Under the pieces are notes generated by a model that worked only from the letters and a program-made list of their open reading frames with translations, was not told the origin of the DNA and searched no databases. A stretch of 64,000 nt of DNA from Ryuthela nishihirai (lineage: Eukaryota; Arthropoda; Arachnida; Araneae; Heptathelidae). The stretch lies in assembly GCA_038380435.1 (NCBI GenBank), contig JAWZYU010000009.1:60231901-60295900 (forward strand). The letters are read 5' to 3'. A program made the translations under genes and the position numbers. The stretch's first letter is position 1, and every line of letters begins with the position of its first letter. Below, in pieces: positions 1-10,271 of the stretch.

Positions 1-495
1 GAGGATATTTCTAATTCAGCAGATTTTATTCGACTTCCCCCGTGTAGGCTTGCAAAGGCGGCGAAATAGGCTCTTCAATAATGAGAGTACATTATTTCAG
101 CAATAGTCGGTTGCACAAGGTCATCTTTGATACGTTGAGTTCTTACTGTGGGTCAAATTTTCTTCCTTACTCTCTTAAACACCTTTCGTAATCCTCTTAA
201 TTATATGATCGTCACGGATTGCTGTCAGAAGGAGTTTCATACTTTTAATGAATCTCGTCATTATTCATAAATTCAAATCCCAAATTACTTTTAAAGCATT
301 TGTTTTCAAAGAAAGAATCAAGATCCTAGAAAATTTGCTTGCAAGAAACGCTCACACCTAAGCTAAATAATAAATACATAGATTAAATGTTATTAAGCCT
401 CATTATTGCCTGTTGTATTTTTATTTGCGAGGCATTTCTTGTTTGTGTTGTTATTTGTTACATAAGGATTCAAACTGCATACAGTAATATAAGTA
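1..495. other. AT-rich stretch without a recognised gene
   Basis: No open frame, tRNA-like box or terminal repeat that I can support. The sequence is unique within the window as far as I can see by eye. Confidence 0.5.
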
Positions 496-885
496 GGGTC
501 GGGGTGGCTCAGTTAGTAACGTGAGAGGTTAGTAATCAGCAATTCCCAGGTTCGAGTCCGATCTGGGCCAGATTTGAATTTATCTCCGCAAAACTTCGCG
601 CCCTGCTCTCGGTCAGTAGGGAACACCGATGGTCTTGGAATGGCCTCCGTCCTTCAGATAGGATGTTAATCTCTGGCACCTTGTGCGGGAGAACCATATC
701 CTGTGCTCGTTAAAGAATGCGCTAGATGACCTTGATAAGAGACTAACATCTGTCTTCTAACTACTGCTCAGTTGGTCCTCTTCCCTCAACTTTCTCTGAG
801 CCCTCGGGGTCCTTGTGACCTAGTCATGTAGTCCATTGTGTGCAAAAAAAAGTGCCCCTCAGAGATAAAAATGCACAACCCGGTA
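496..885 (+). mobile_element. tRNA-derived SINE, family 1 (diverged full-length copy)
   Basis: The left end is tRNA-like: an A-box-like stretch (GTGGCTCAGTTAGTAACG) and a B box (GGTTCGAGTCC) about 40 bases apart, the usual internal pol III promoter. A long non-tRNA body follows and ends in TAAAAATGCACAACCCGG. The same body recurs at 3638, 9118, 10801, 16148 and 43095, which shows it is a dispersed repeat and not a tRNA gene. It codes for nothing and would depend on a LINE for movement. Many base changes relative to the 9118 copy mark it as old. Confidence 0.85.
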
Positions 886-1674
886 ATGTAGCTTTTAAAT
901 AAAATACGCGATACATTTCGTACGAAATCAATAAAATACATGTCTTAAAGGCTTAGAATTTTTCAAATTACAGCAACCAAAATAAAGATATAATACATTC
1001 AATTAAATGTTTCACAAACAATATATGTAAAATAAAGGTTACTTTGGTAGATTTTTCATTTATTTATTTGATATCAATTCACTCCTCAGGCGGTGTGATT
1101 TTGTTTTACACATAAACCTATTCTGGGATGTCATTTGTCTACTACAGATGAATTTTTAATTCGGCATTCTTCACCCATCGCATTCTAGGTCTATCTCCTT
1201 TTATTAAGCCTTTACGCTCATTGCGTAATTGCCAATCCATAGTTCTTCTGGACGACATCAAGTACAAACCTATGTAATCTCTCTCAACGTATGATATTGT
1301 TTAAAAGGAGTTTTTGATTCGTTTAACCTAATCATTATTTACATAATGAAATTGTTTCAAGTGTCTGCATTCAGTAGCGTCAACGTTTTTGTTATCTTGT
1401 TTGGAAAGGAAAGTTCAGTTTTCATTACTGTAGAAAACCTTTAAAATAACCTAACCATTACAGAGCCTAAATTTATTCTTTATATGTAACCGTCTATTTT
1501 TCAACATTTTCCATAAATTCTTCTAAGTTCTAGCAAAAATCATAATTTTTCCCACCTAATCTTATCCCTCATCTGTGAAAACTCTCAAGATTATTATGCT
1601 GAGGATATTATTACTCCAGACCAAAGCTATTTAAAAGACTATTCACTTAACTAGTTTTCGTCACTTCAGTTCGT

Positions 1675-1897
1675 GTTGAGGAAAGCCATATCCTGTATAA
1701 TAAACGCAATATCAGTATTTTCGCGAAAGATTAAAGATTTCAGTAAAGACGTTAGAGAATACACTAGATAGATTTAACGGGAGGCTATCATCTGTCTTCT
1801 AACAGCTGTGAGCCCTTGGAATCCTTGTGGACTGGACATTTAACCTAATGTATGAAAAAAATTGTCTCTAAAAGATTAAACAACCTAACTCAATCCA
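1675..1897 (+). mobile_element. SINE family 1, 5'-truncated fragment nested in LINE
   Basis: Carries the family-1 body: GCCATATCCTG, GGGAGGCTATCATCTGTCTT, CCTTGTGGACTGG and a tail ending AAACAACCTAACTCAA. The tRNA-like head is missing. Matches to the LINE resume on both sides, so it was inserted into the LINE copy. Confidence 0.6.
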
Positions 1898-2631
1898 TCA
1901 CTTTAGTTTTCTCTGCATTTATCAGCAGTTGTTAAACGACTCATAAACCGATCTAATGAAAGAGTCCATATCAACAACATCGCTATGTCAATAAGACCAA
2001 ATCATTAACGTAATTTCAGCGATACATCTTCTTTTCTTGTTTTATGAACTCAGTTCTTTATTTCCTTTGCATAACATATACAGAGTTTATCATAGCAAGT
2101 TCTGAGAGCTTGATTATAAGAACAAAACTACATACTTCTTACAATTAGTACATACAGACACAGAATGGAGTAAATACTTAAAATAATATTAATAAAATCC
2201 CATGTTTTGGTTTAGCTTATCCGCAGGATGACATTTAAGAACAGAATTGATTCATTGCAAAGCGTTCCTTATAACATAAACTATCACAAAAATAAATAGA
2301 AAAGGTAATCAAAATAGCTTTGTTTCATTCTAGATCTAATTATAAACAAAACAATGCAGACTTTACCAAGCTTTTACATAAGGCTCAGCATTTTTCTTAC
2401 AGAGCTTCGTTATATTAACATTTCAAATAATCTACGAGATCTGACTCAAAATCAGCCACAAATTATGTCGAGGGACAGATTTTAAATCGGTTTGGAAATA
2501 TACAAAACTAGAAATAGTAGATTTTGAAAATCTGAACATTTCTGAAGACTGCCTATGTGAAAGAACTTCTATATGAATCATTTCCACTCATGAACCCAAG
2601 ATATCCATCCTCAAAAATAAAAAAAAATTAA

Positions 2632-2822
2632 ATATCCTCTCTAGTAGCTGCTTGCCACAGAGGTCTGACAGGAACCTGTCAGTGTATATGCCATAGTAGA
2701 AGGTCTGTGAGGATGGCAGGACCTCAACAGAAAAACAACACAAACATCCATGCCTTACCCAGGGCTCGAACCCAGGTCCCTTAGGTCAGTAGCCAAGCAC
2801 TCTAACCAGTCGGCTGATCACA
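2632..2822 (-). mobile_element. tRNA-derived SINE, family 2
   Basis: Read on the minus strand it has a tRNA-like head with the B box GGGTTCGAGCCCTGGG, then GGCATGGATG, CCTCACAGACCTTCTACTATGG, and the conserved end GACCTCTGTGGCAAGCAGCT followed by an A/T-rich tail. The same unit recurs at 12656, 25712, 45688, 48880 and 60765. Non-coding. Confidence 0.8.
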
Positions 2823-3637
2823 TATTAAATTCTATTAGCAAAATTTTGCAAATAGATTTACTAGGATAATCGTATAAATAATAGATATATCGTATAATAA
2901 AACAGATTAATCGTTCTATCAATTAGATAATGCTTCTATAGTTGCTATCAATCTAGAAACAATTCGAAATAGCACATACAGAGCAAACGTATCTGTTATC
3001 TTATTTTTTTAATAAATCAAATTTTATATTTATGTATTAAAATTATATATTTAATTTATCTCTTAATTTCCGATAATAATAATATACATATTTTATTTAA
3101 TTAATAACGTATTTTGAAGGAAAAAATTCCAAGTTGTATTCTTAAGAAAATGTGTGCAACAGATATATTCAAAAGTTTAGTCAATAATCTAACAATAAAA
3201 TAATCACCAGCTCTTAGTGTTTCAGTGGTAATTTCATCTAACCGTAGTGACTTGGTTAAATTTAATTTTATGATTGCCAAAGCAACTTCGGCTCGTGATA
3301 TAGGATCAGCGTTAAACCCAGAGATATATTTATCTTCACTGCAAACAATGAGAGCAAAACTAATTATATTATTCAGAAAATCCACGAAAAGCTCAGACCG
3401 ACATTCCACTGTCCAATTTATTCAATGCTGCAGAAGCGACATATTTCCCAGCAAAATGTAAATAGCAGTGATGGAACATGAGGTATATCAGCTAGACGTA
3501 AGCATCACTGTCACTAAAGACAGAAGATTTCATCTACCAAATATGAAATTCTGACATTACAAGGAAGCGTTATTTTCATTATCAGAAACTGTTATTTACT
3601 TAGTAATTTGAAGAAACTGTTATTTACTCAGTGAATT

Positions 3638-4037
3638 GAAGAGGGGGGGGTGATTCACTCGGTATCGTGCCTGTCTCGAAAACTTATGTTCACAGGTTCG
3701 AGTCACAATTGAGCTCTGCATTGAGAATTTTCTCTGCTAACCCCTTTCTGCCCTCAGTGAGAAGGAGCACATCGTAGGATTTGGAAAGCCGCCATCGGTC
3801 TGAGAGAATGTTACAGTGTTTCCGTGTGTAGGAGAGCCATACTGTGTACACATTAAAGCATACGCTTGATGATTTTGTCATGAGGTTTCTATTTGTCTCT
3901 TATGAACTATCCAATGGAATCCCTTCTCTAGCATTCTCTGATCCCTTGCGGTCCTTTGACCTAACCACTTAACCTTTTTTTCGATGATGATTCGTGTGCA
4001 AGAAACAAGTGCTGCTTAGAAGTAAAACAACCCAATC
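3638..4037 (+). mobile_element. SINE family 1, diverged copy
   Basis: B box AGGTTCGAGTCAC near 3695, then the family body (GGAGAGCCATACTGTG, ACATTAAAGCATACGCTTGATG) and the end TAAAACAACCCAATCC, the same tail motif as the young copies. The A-box region is damaged and preceded by a run of eight G. The small frames across it are chance. Confidence 0.75.
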
Positions 4038-4149
4038 CTTGTATATTTGCTATATTTAGTAAGGGTGGAAATTATCAGGTAGGCAACTGGTATCTGTATG
4101 CGATAAATTCAACCCCTTCTTGTCTCTTGAAGGGGATTAATAATATCAC

Positions 4150-4840
4150 AATAGTGTATGCAGTGTTCCTCAACTGGAGATCTGTGAGTTTTACCTCCGG
4201 GGATTGTAAATGACAGTCGACGTCCACATCGTGTTCCCTTGTTGACTGCAAAGCACCGAATGATTAGGCTGCAGTTTGCAAAAGCCTTTCGCAACTGGAG
4301 TGCGGAGGACGGGAAAAAAAAGTAATCGAATCACGGTTTCAACACTATCACATCTATGGGAGGGTGCTTGTGTAGAGTACACCACACAAAGCGATGTACC
4401 CAGCTTACCAAGTTGGGGTCATATAAGAAGGTGGAGGCGGTGTAGCAGTTTCGAGTGCGTTTACATAGGCTTCTTTGGGGCCCTTCGTACCTGTCGAGAC
4501 CTCCGTCATCGGCAGAACGTATGTGAACGTCCTCGTTGCCCGTGTACACCCATTCGTAACGATTCTCTTTCTGCAGCATGACCCCATCTTTCAACAGATA
4601 TAGAACAAGACACCGCCACACCCCATACTTCCCTAGTGGCGACCAATTCGTTCCAGTAGCATTCAAGTGAGTTTATCACATTCGAATGGCCCCCCTTGAT
4701 CTCCGGACCTCAACCTCATGGAAAATTTGTAGGACGAATTGGAAGTTCGAGGGCGCCAAACTCCACCTGCAACTGTGGATGCTCTACAACAGGCGATCCT
4801 CGTTTCACGAGCGGCCATACCACACTTAATGAGGTGTTGA
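4150..4840 (+). pseudogene. Tc1-like transposase remnant
   Basis: Fragments of a Tc1 transposase can be read across three frames: an N-proximal KHRMIRLQFAKAFRNWSAED piece near 4250, a middle piece with VSSAFTWASLGPFVPVETS and RVHPF around 4420-4550, and a C-terminal piece EWPP..PDLN.MENL.DELEVR at about 4680-4760, where the PDLN box that carries the catalytic E of this superfamily lies. Stops and frameshifts break it throughout. Function was cut-and-paste transposition; it cannot be active. No terminal inverted repeats were found. Confidence 0.65.
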
Positions 4841-5009
4841 AAACAACCTCATTGAGTTGTTGAAAACAACACCTCATGAGTGTGGTCAACTTAAAATCTT
4901 GTTATGGGACAAAATATTAAAGCATCTTATTATGGGACAAAATATTAAAGCATCTTATTATGGGACAAAATATTAAAGCATCTTGTTATGGGACAAAATA
5001 TTAAAACAT
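4829..5009. repeat. Short palindrome followed by a 28-bp tandem repeat, four copies
   Basis: ATGAGGTGTTG near 4830 is inverted as CAACACCTCAT near 4868. From about 4897 the unit containing TTATGGGACAAAATATTAAA repeats with an exact 28-base period (TATGGG at 4903, 4931, 4959 and 4987). It follows the C-terminal end of the Tc1 remnant, so it may be its degenerate 3' end. Confidence 0.85.
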
Positions 5010-6396
5010 CTACCTGTCTTAAACGATCGTACAAAAACTAAGACCTTAGAAAGCTTCTTAATAATTGGTTTAATACAGACAGGTGATCTTTCTTATTAAA
5101 GTACATGTTTGGAAATCTCTAAGGAAAATTACAACTTTATGGATAATAATAAAAGAACTTTGGCAGTCGATCCTTCGTTTCACATTCTGCTTCAGTGACG
5201 TGTTTCCAGCAAAATAAGTGGAAATGATCAGATAATGTCGACGTTTCTTTTCCATTGCTATCTCCAAAGTGATCTTATCTAATTTATCTAAGAGAATTGT
5301 TTAATGTACTTATTTCGGACATTACACTCTGCGGGTACGATTTTTTATACGTTAATTGTCATATTATTACTACATTGCAAAAGGAAGAGACTGACAGAAA
5401 AACGAAAAACATTTTTTTTGAAACGAATGACAGTGAATGAAAATTATGCGAACAAATGCAAATATACTATGAGAGAAAGGGGGACTGCTACTTACCCTGC
5501 TACCCCCCAGTTATGTGGATCAATGGCAAAAAAATCCGCATCTACAACTTATAAAAAAAAATATGGAAATGACGCTAGTGGAATATTTCAGAAATCAGAA
5601 CAAATGTCTCTTTAATCTTCATTTTTCTTAATAAATTAAAATTTATTTTTATATATTGAAAACGCATATTTAATTCATGTTTAATAATAATGATGATGAT
5701 GATTCAGATAGAAGTTATTATTATTATTTTAAAAATGATGTTATGAAAACTTAAAATAATGTTACAAAAACTTAGACCTGAGAAGCTTCCTAATAATTGG
5801 CCATCATCATCATCATCAAGTATAGATTCACAGTAATATTGAAGCTCTGTTTTAAAATCTAAAGAATTGGTATTTCATCTGTGTGTTGCTATTATGTGAA
5901 TTAATAATGTTTTTATTAGTAAAGCATGTGAAAATATAATTATATGTGTATTATTTCTTCTACAAGCGAGTATTTACACTGGTGGAGAATTATTATTTAT
6001 TCATTCTGAGATTTTGAATCCTTATGTTTGTGGCTCATTCTAGCCTGTATTACTGATGCGTCATACCTAACATCCAACCAGTCCATCTTTGCCATAATTT
6101 GGCAAAAACTTGTCGTAATCTGCATAATTGTCCTCAAGCAATAAATGCTACTGATGATGATGATATGCATAAGCATTTGAACCGAAGCAAATTAATGCAT
6201 TTTCAGTCTTTAACTATCATTTTCATACTTAGATTTGAAAAAATTCTAAATTTTATTAGAATTAGTCATGTTGTTGGTGGATTGGCGGATTCCTTGCTAT
6301 CCCTAACTGAGTTGGTCACTAGAGCGAAAATTTTATAGCTTATATAACCATGAATTTATTATTTAGCTATTATTATTATTTTTAATTCTTTTTCAA
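5010..6396. other. AT-rich DNA without a recognised gene
   Basis: Holds one repeated segment of about 38 bases (5030-5069 and 5763-5800, both containing AGCTTC.TAATAATTGG) and short ATG/CAT trinucleotide runs near 5690 and 5805. The 103-codon frame at 5304-5615 is lysine-rich, has no recognisable domain and is probably chance. Confidence 0.5.
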
Positions 6397-6532
6397 TTTG
6401 TGATCAGACCCGCAAAATTGCTAGCTTATCTGCAGGTTATAACAAACGATCATGCCATCCTAGGACTCGAACCCGGACCTTAACACTTGCAGCGTCACCT
6501 TGAACCAAGCCATGGTGGATACATCGACATGC
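6397..6532 (-). mobile_element. tRNA-derived SINE, family 4
   Basis: On the minus strand: CCACCATGGCTTGGTTCAAG (A-box region), then the B box GGGTTCGAGTCCTAGG, then a body containing AGATAAGCTAGCAATTTTGC and TCTGATCAC. A second copy is at 54940-55080. Its head end is interrupted by the 100-base insertion at 6533. Confidence 0.6.
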
Positions 6533-6655
6533 CGATGGCTTCGGTCAACTTGAATATATCCGCTCCAATAAGCCAAAGCACTTGAAGAAGTATTCGTATG
6601 AAGTGACGATGTAATGATGTTTATCTGCCCCACCATGGTGGATACATCGACATGC
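6510..6655. repeat. 23-bp direct repeat flanking a 100-bp templated insertion
   Basis: An exact 23-base sequence starting CCATGGTGGATACATCG lies at 6510-6532 and again at 6633-6655. Between them, 78 bases (6534-6611) copy 8229-8306 in the opposite orientation with one mismatch. The direct repeat looks like a target duplication made when the piece was inserted. Confidence 0.8.
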
Positions 6656-6659
6656 TAGC

Positions 6660-6814
6660 GGTCATCTTTTTCTGCTGAAGAACTGTAACAGTTCGGCTTT
6701 TTTCGAAGAATTAGTGCCAACAAACGAACGTCTCTGTCTCTCAGAGCATTTTACCCTCCTGTATTTGCCACTATTGGGAGATGTTTCTTGAGACATTTGC
6801 TGTTCTCCATGAAC
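6660..6814 (-). pseudogene. Tc1-like transposase fragment, part interrupted by LINE
   Basis: The minus strand reads SGKYRRVKCSERQRRSF, similar in layout to the linker between the two helix-turn-helix units of Tc1 transposases. The matching N-terminus (MTDFERELIVGAGWAGASV) lies on the other side of the LINE at 7423-7504. Together they suggest one minus-strand Tc1 element split by the LINE insertion. Weak on its own; the case rests on the pair. Confidence 0.4.
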
Positions 6815-7327
6815 TTGGGAAGAATCTATGGAGATTGTGGAGAAATAGGCGTATACACCTAAAGACTAAAATTAGACTGTATAATAGTTTGGTTCTTTCT
6901 AGGGTTAGTTATGGTAGTGAAACTTGGACGCTGTGTAAACAAGATAACAGGAAACTAGATGATTTTGATTCTAGATGCTTATGCAGTATCTTGGGTATTA
7001 GGTGGTTTAACTTTGTAACTAATGATGAGGTTAGGCAAAGGAGTCTGCAATCTCCTTTAAGCAGCATATTGTGCAGAGAGAGACTCCGCTGGTTTGGGCC
7101 ATGTTGCCCGTATGAATAATTATAGATTGGCGAATAGGGTTATGAACAGTGTACCTAATGGCCTCAGAAAGAAGGGGAAACCTAGGATGCGGTGGGCAGA
7201 CAATGTCAAACAGGACCTTGTTAGAATTGGTGTGCAGTGGCCAGATTCAGTAGATGTAGCTCAGGATAGACTTGCTGGGAGAACTAAATTGCACGGTCTG
7301 GTTGGATCTCCGTAGCCCATGGCTGCT
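6815..7327 (+). mobile_element. LINE 3' fragment (C-terminal reverse transcriptase tail)
   Basis: Frames 6781-7119 and 7094-7315 together encode the C-terminal part of the LINE protein: KTKIRLYNSLVLSRVSYGSE, TWTLCKQDNRKLD, RERLRWFG, then VARMNNYRLANRVMNSVPNG and GKPRMRWADNVKQDL. The same sequence is in the 61035 and 19528 copies. A frameshift near 7100 joins the two frames. It ends in CCATGGCTGCT and then the (TGA)n tail. 5'-truncated, as is usual for LINE insertions. It sits inside a Tc1 remnant. Confidence 0.85.

Positions 7328-7420
<93 letters not shown>
7328..7420. repeat. (TGA)31 microsatellite, LINE 3' tail
   Basis: Uninterrupted TGA from 7328 to 7420, beginning directly after the LINE end GGCTGCT. 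The long Asp, Ser and Ile runs in conceptual frames here are artefacts of the repeat. Confidence 0.95.
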
Positions 7421-7421
<1 letters not shown>

Positions 7422-7422
7422 A

Positions 7423-7504
7423 TTTCCCTGAGTTCCATCACATCTCTTACGGATGCTCCTGCCCATCCCGCTCCAACGATAAGTTCCCTTTCAAAGTCGG
7501 TCAT
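7423..7504 (-). pseudogene. Tc1-like transposase N-terminus fragment
   Basis: The minus strand from 7504 reads MTDFERELIVGAGWAGASV and then RDVMELRE, the pattern of the first helix-turn-helix unit of a Tc1 transposase (compare the typical DFERG..IG...AGASV start). The frame then runs into the LINE tail. Nothing recognisable follows at 7505-7812 apart from presumed 5' leader. Confidence 0.5.
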
Positions 7505-7812
7505 ATCAGCTTTTTACCCAAGTCGTACTTTGTTTCCTATCATGCCTTTATGGCTTTTACAGGACTTCGTAGTGACGTAGAATACTAACGTCAGTAAGAA
7601 ATTATGCATACATTGACATATTTTATAGTACTTCACGTACGATGTAGAGTTCCTAAATAATTTCGTCAGGCAGGATATTCATTAAATGCACATTAACCTT
7701 TAAAACATAAATTTAATTAATAATCCACGTTTCTAAATCTCTTTTCTTATATGGTATCATTAGAATATAAAATGAACTAGTCTCAATCAAAATTTAGAGC
7801 AAAGAATGCTAT

Positions 7813-8027
7813 AAAGGAAATGAGTGGGTGGTATATTTTTCGAGACAAATGTAAATTCACTAAGTTGCAAAATAAGGGGAAAAATCACTTACCAGTTCAT
7901 TCGAAAGAGGAGGAGTTTAAAAACCAGTTTCCAGGAGTTTAAAAACATTTCCTAATGCAACTCCTTATCCGAATCTTTTCTCTTCTGATGTGTTTCGAAG
8001 CACACATTTTTCAATCTAAAAATAAGT
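7813..8027. repeat. About 210-bp dispersed repeat, copy 1
   Basis: Matches 10272-10482 in the same orientation, from AGTGGGTGGTATATTTTTCG to TTTTCAATCTAAAAATAAGT. Copy 1 has an extra short internal duplication of AGGAGTTTAAAAAC. No terminal repeats or coding potential are visible. Confidence 0.85.
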
Positions 8028-8174
8028 GAGAGAGACCAGACGCGATTGATAGGATGTAAGTGCAGAGCTGTAGTTGCAAAATCCTTTTTCGGTATTGAGT
8101 TCAGATCCTAGACACGCTCAAAGCCGTTGAACTAGCGCAGAATTCTGAACACTATTCAAGCATTCTTTCGACGT

Positions 8175-8380
8175 TCAGCACAAAGGATAAACGACTTTGA
8201 AGAGAGACTGCAGTTTGCAGGAACTTCGCATCGTCACTTCATACGAATACTTCTTCAAGTGTTTTGGCTTATTGGAGCGGATATATTCAAGTTGACCGAA
8301 GCCATCACTTGCTACTGCCCATAGCTTAGGTGTTCCAGCTCTCTTTTCCAACGCCAATATTTGTATCATGAATCTGATCT
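8175..8380 (-). CDS. Candidate host exon, unknown product
   Basis: On the minus strand, the polypyrimidine-AG sequence CTTTTTATTTTAG ends at 8381, a good splice acceptor. The open frame after it reads IRFMIQILALEKRAGTPKLW, then AVASDGFGQLEYIRSNKPK and HLKKYSYEVTMRSS, ending at a TGA at 8175-8177. It looks protein-like and resembles none of the transposon families here, but I do not recognise it. A 78-base piece was copied into 6534-6611. It could be a terminal exon, an exon whose donor I missed, or a fragment of a decayed gene. Confidence 0.35.
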
Positions 8381-8399
8381 CTAAAATAAAAAGCGGCAA

Positions 8400-8945
8400 A
8401 TACTCACTATAATATTTTTAATTTCAAACTGATATTACTTGTGATGTGATCCTTAATTCTTGCTTTTTTTGTGAATATTTATTGGAATGGAATATATGCA
8501 AAAAGCTAAATTTTCGATTTCGTTTGATATCATTAGTCCACAATTATATCAAATATAGGTGATCATTTTCTGATGGACAACACTCAGTAGAAATAGAATT
8601 CTCTCGTTGGTATGAAAATTGAAGTTATTGATTAAATTGTTTTGCTCTTTCGTTTTTCATTTTATTTGTTTTTTTCATTAAACAGCACAAAATTGCTTCG
8701 ATTTACTAGTTTTTTTCTCTGCTTTTTTCAACAGCACAATTAGAGAACAAAATATTATTAATTTTAAATGAAGAACAGACAACCATACTGTTCGCATGCT
8801 CAGGAAAATATATATCTCAGAAATTACTCATGTCCCTTCAATTTATAACAGAGATCCATGGGCTTAAGTGTCGCCATCTGTAACATGAGACCCAATGGTG
8901 CACAAACTCCGTCCAGGGTGAAAATTGGAAAATATAATATATATA
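8400..8945. other. AT-rich DNA without a recognised gene
   Basis: T-rich runs near 8640-8740. A mid-GC island at 8840-8930 has a short minus-strand frame that I cannot assign. Confidence 0.5.
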
Positions 8946-9117
8946 TACCGTATTTCTTCGATTCTAAGATGCCATCGATTGTAAGACGCACCTTAATTTC
9001 AATACTACCAACAGACAAAAAGCTTTGATTCTAAAAAAAAATAAATAAATAAAACGCTAAAATATATATACTAACAAATATTTTTATTATAATAGAATTC
9101 AATTTACTAACAACAAT

Positions 9118-9497
9118 GGGGCTGGGTGGCTCAGTCGGTAGCGCGCCAGGCTCGTAATCTGTAGTTCCCAAGTTCGAGTCCCAGCTGGGTCAGCGTTGAG
9201 ATTTATCTCCTGAAAATTCCCCGCCCACGGTCAGTAGGGGACACCGATGGGCTTGGATAGGCCGCCGTCCGTCGGATGGGACGTTAAGCCGTGGCCCCGT
9301 GTGCGGGAGAGCCATACCCTCTGCACGTTAAAGAACACGCTGGATGGCCTTGACGGGAGGCTACCATCTGTCTCCCAACAGCTGTTGCAGTGGGTCCCCT
9401 CCCCAACCTTCTCTGAGCCTTCGGTCTCCATGTGATCTGGCCATTTAGCCCATGGTGTGCAAAAAAGTGCCGTTCAGAGGTAAAACAACCCAACCCA
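9118..9497 (+). mobile_element. SINE family 1, full-length young copy with 12-bp target duplication
   Basis: Flanked by exact ACTAACAACAAT at 9106-9117 and 9498-9509. The head has the A box (GTGGCTCAGTCGGTAGCG) and B box (AAGTTCGAGTCCC); the body ends TAAAACAACCCAACCCA. The 380-base length and clear boundaries make this the best reference copy of the family. The direct repeats show LINE-type target-primed insertion. The frames at 9231-9508 on both strands are chance. Confidence 0.95.
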
Positions 9498-9561
9498 ACT
9501 AACAACAATAGTACCTATTTATCAACAGGTATGTTATTCATCACCTCCTTCTGAATTACTA

Positions 9562-9783
9562 TCAGTCTGATTCTTCTGAGCCGTCTTTATCTCCATTATC
9601 CCATAATATAACGTCTTCTGAGCCATCGAGAGTGTTGGTGATGAAACATTTTTTAATTGAGTGCTGCAGTGCTGTTGATACCCATTCCTCCAATTTTGAT
9701 GCCGGCGCTTTCTTAATTTTTCCGGAAGGTGTCAGCGGAAGGTTGTCAGTCAACAGCCAGGTTCCAAGCTCACTATAATTCAC
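9562..9783 (-). pseudogene. C-terminal fragment of pogo-type transposase
   Basis: 73 codons reading SKLEEWVSTALQHS, then KKCFITNTLDGSEDVILWDN and an acidic end DGSEESD. The order W..A....I..SF..CGI.N.LDGSED followed by an acidic tail is the typical C-terminus of pogo/Tigger-type DDE transposases. It lies between matching pogo-like ends, which supports the call. No catalytic residue is included. Confidence 0.7.
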
Positions 9784-10271
9784 TCACAGAGCTCCACTAT
9801 AATGAAATAACGGTGGCTTCACATTTGGAAAGTGTGGGAAATCACCCTTGCCACTTTATTCTCCAGTGGAATCGGAGAATGCGATAACGGTCAAACTTGG
9901 AGGCGGGAAATTAAAAAAAAAAAAAAAAAAACTGCAATTCTAAGACGCCATTGATTCTAAGACGCGCCCCGTTTTTAGAGACGTTTATAAGGAAATAAAG
10001 TGCGTCTTAGAATCGCAGATATACGGTATATTAATTTGGCCCTACTAAAGTTATTGGTATTTATTGAAATGAAATACGAAGATTTGAATAATGTCATACA
10101 ATTATCTATAACGTCATTGAAGCTGAATGTTCAGCAGCTTATATTAGAGCTCCAATCCCATCTTCCTCATACTGCTTCAAGTCAAATTCCAGCTATTATG
10201 TTAAAATAACCTTATATTACCATTAATTCTTTTCTTATTATTTTCTACCTATTCAAATGAAAAGTAATATC

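Larger units (their letters stand above)
1085..3445 (-). mobile_element. Old copy of the LINE family, reverse transcriptase region, minus strand
   Basis: Stretches along this segment match, in order and on the minus strand, the LINE at 61035-63657. Examples are 3165-3409 (frame with DEITTETLRAG, compare DEITTEMLRAG), 2400-2570 (the reverse transcriptase core around the AFD box), 1900-2010 (upstream of the C-terminal tail) and 1090-1550 (C-terminal segment with the CATTCTAGGTCTATCTCC stretch). All frames are broken. Two SINEs sit inside it (1675-1897 and 2632-2822), so it was in place before them. The collinearity over more than 2 kb is the main evidence; divergence is high and the exact ends are approximate. 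Confidence 0.7.
8948..10026 (-). mobile_element. pogo-like DNA transposon with intact ends, host of a nested SINE
   Basis: The ends are inverted copies: the left starts CCGTATTTCTTCGATTCTAAG and the right, read inward, starts CCGTATATCTGCGATTCTAAG. TA dinucleotides flank both sides (8946-8947, 10027-10028), the usual pogo/mariner target duplication. Each end also repeats the GATTCTAAGACGCCA motif internally. Most of the transposase gene is gone; a C-terminal piece remains at 9562-9783 on the minus strand. A family-1 SINE was inserted later at 9118-9497. Confidence 0.8.

Noticed and set aside
496..570. Stand-alone tRNA gene
   Set aside because: A and B boxes are present, but the same head with the same downstream body recurs elsewhere, so it is a SINE head; no complete acceptor stem is evident.
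7247..7580. Frames rich in Asp, Ser or Ile runs
   Set aside because: They are translations of the (TGA)n microsatellite in different frames.
9231..9508. Overlapping 62-74 codon frames on both strands
   Set aside because: They lie inside the family-1 SINE.
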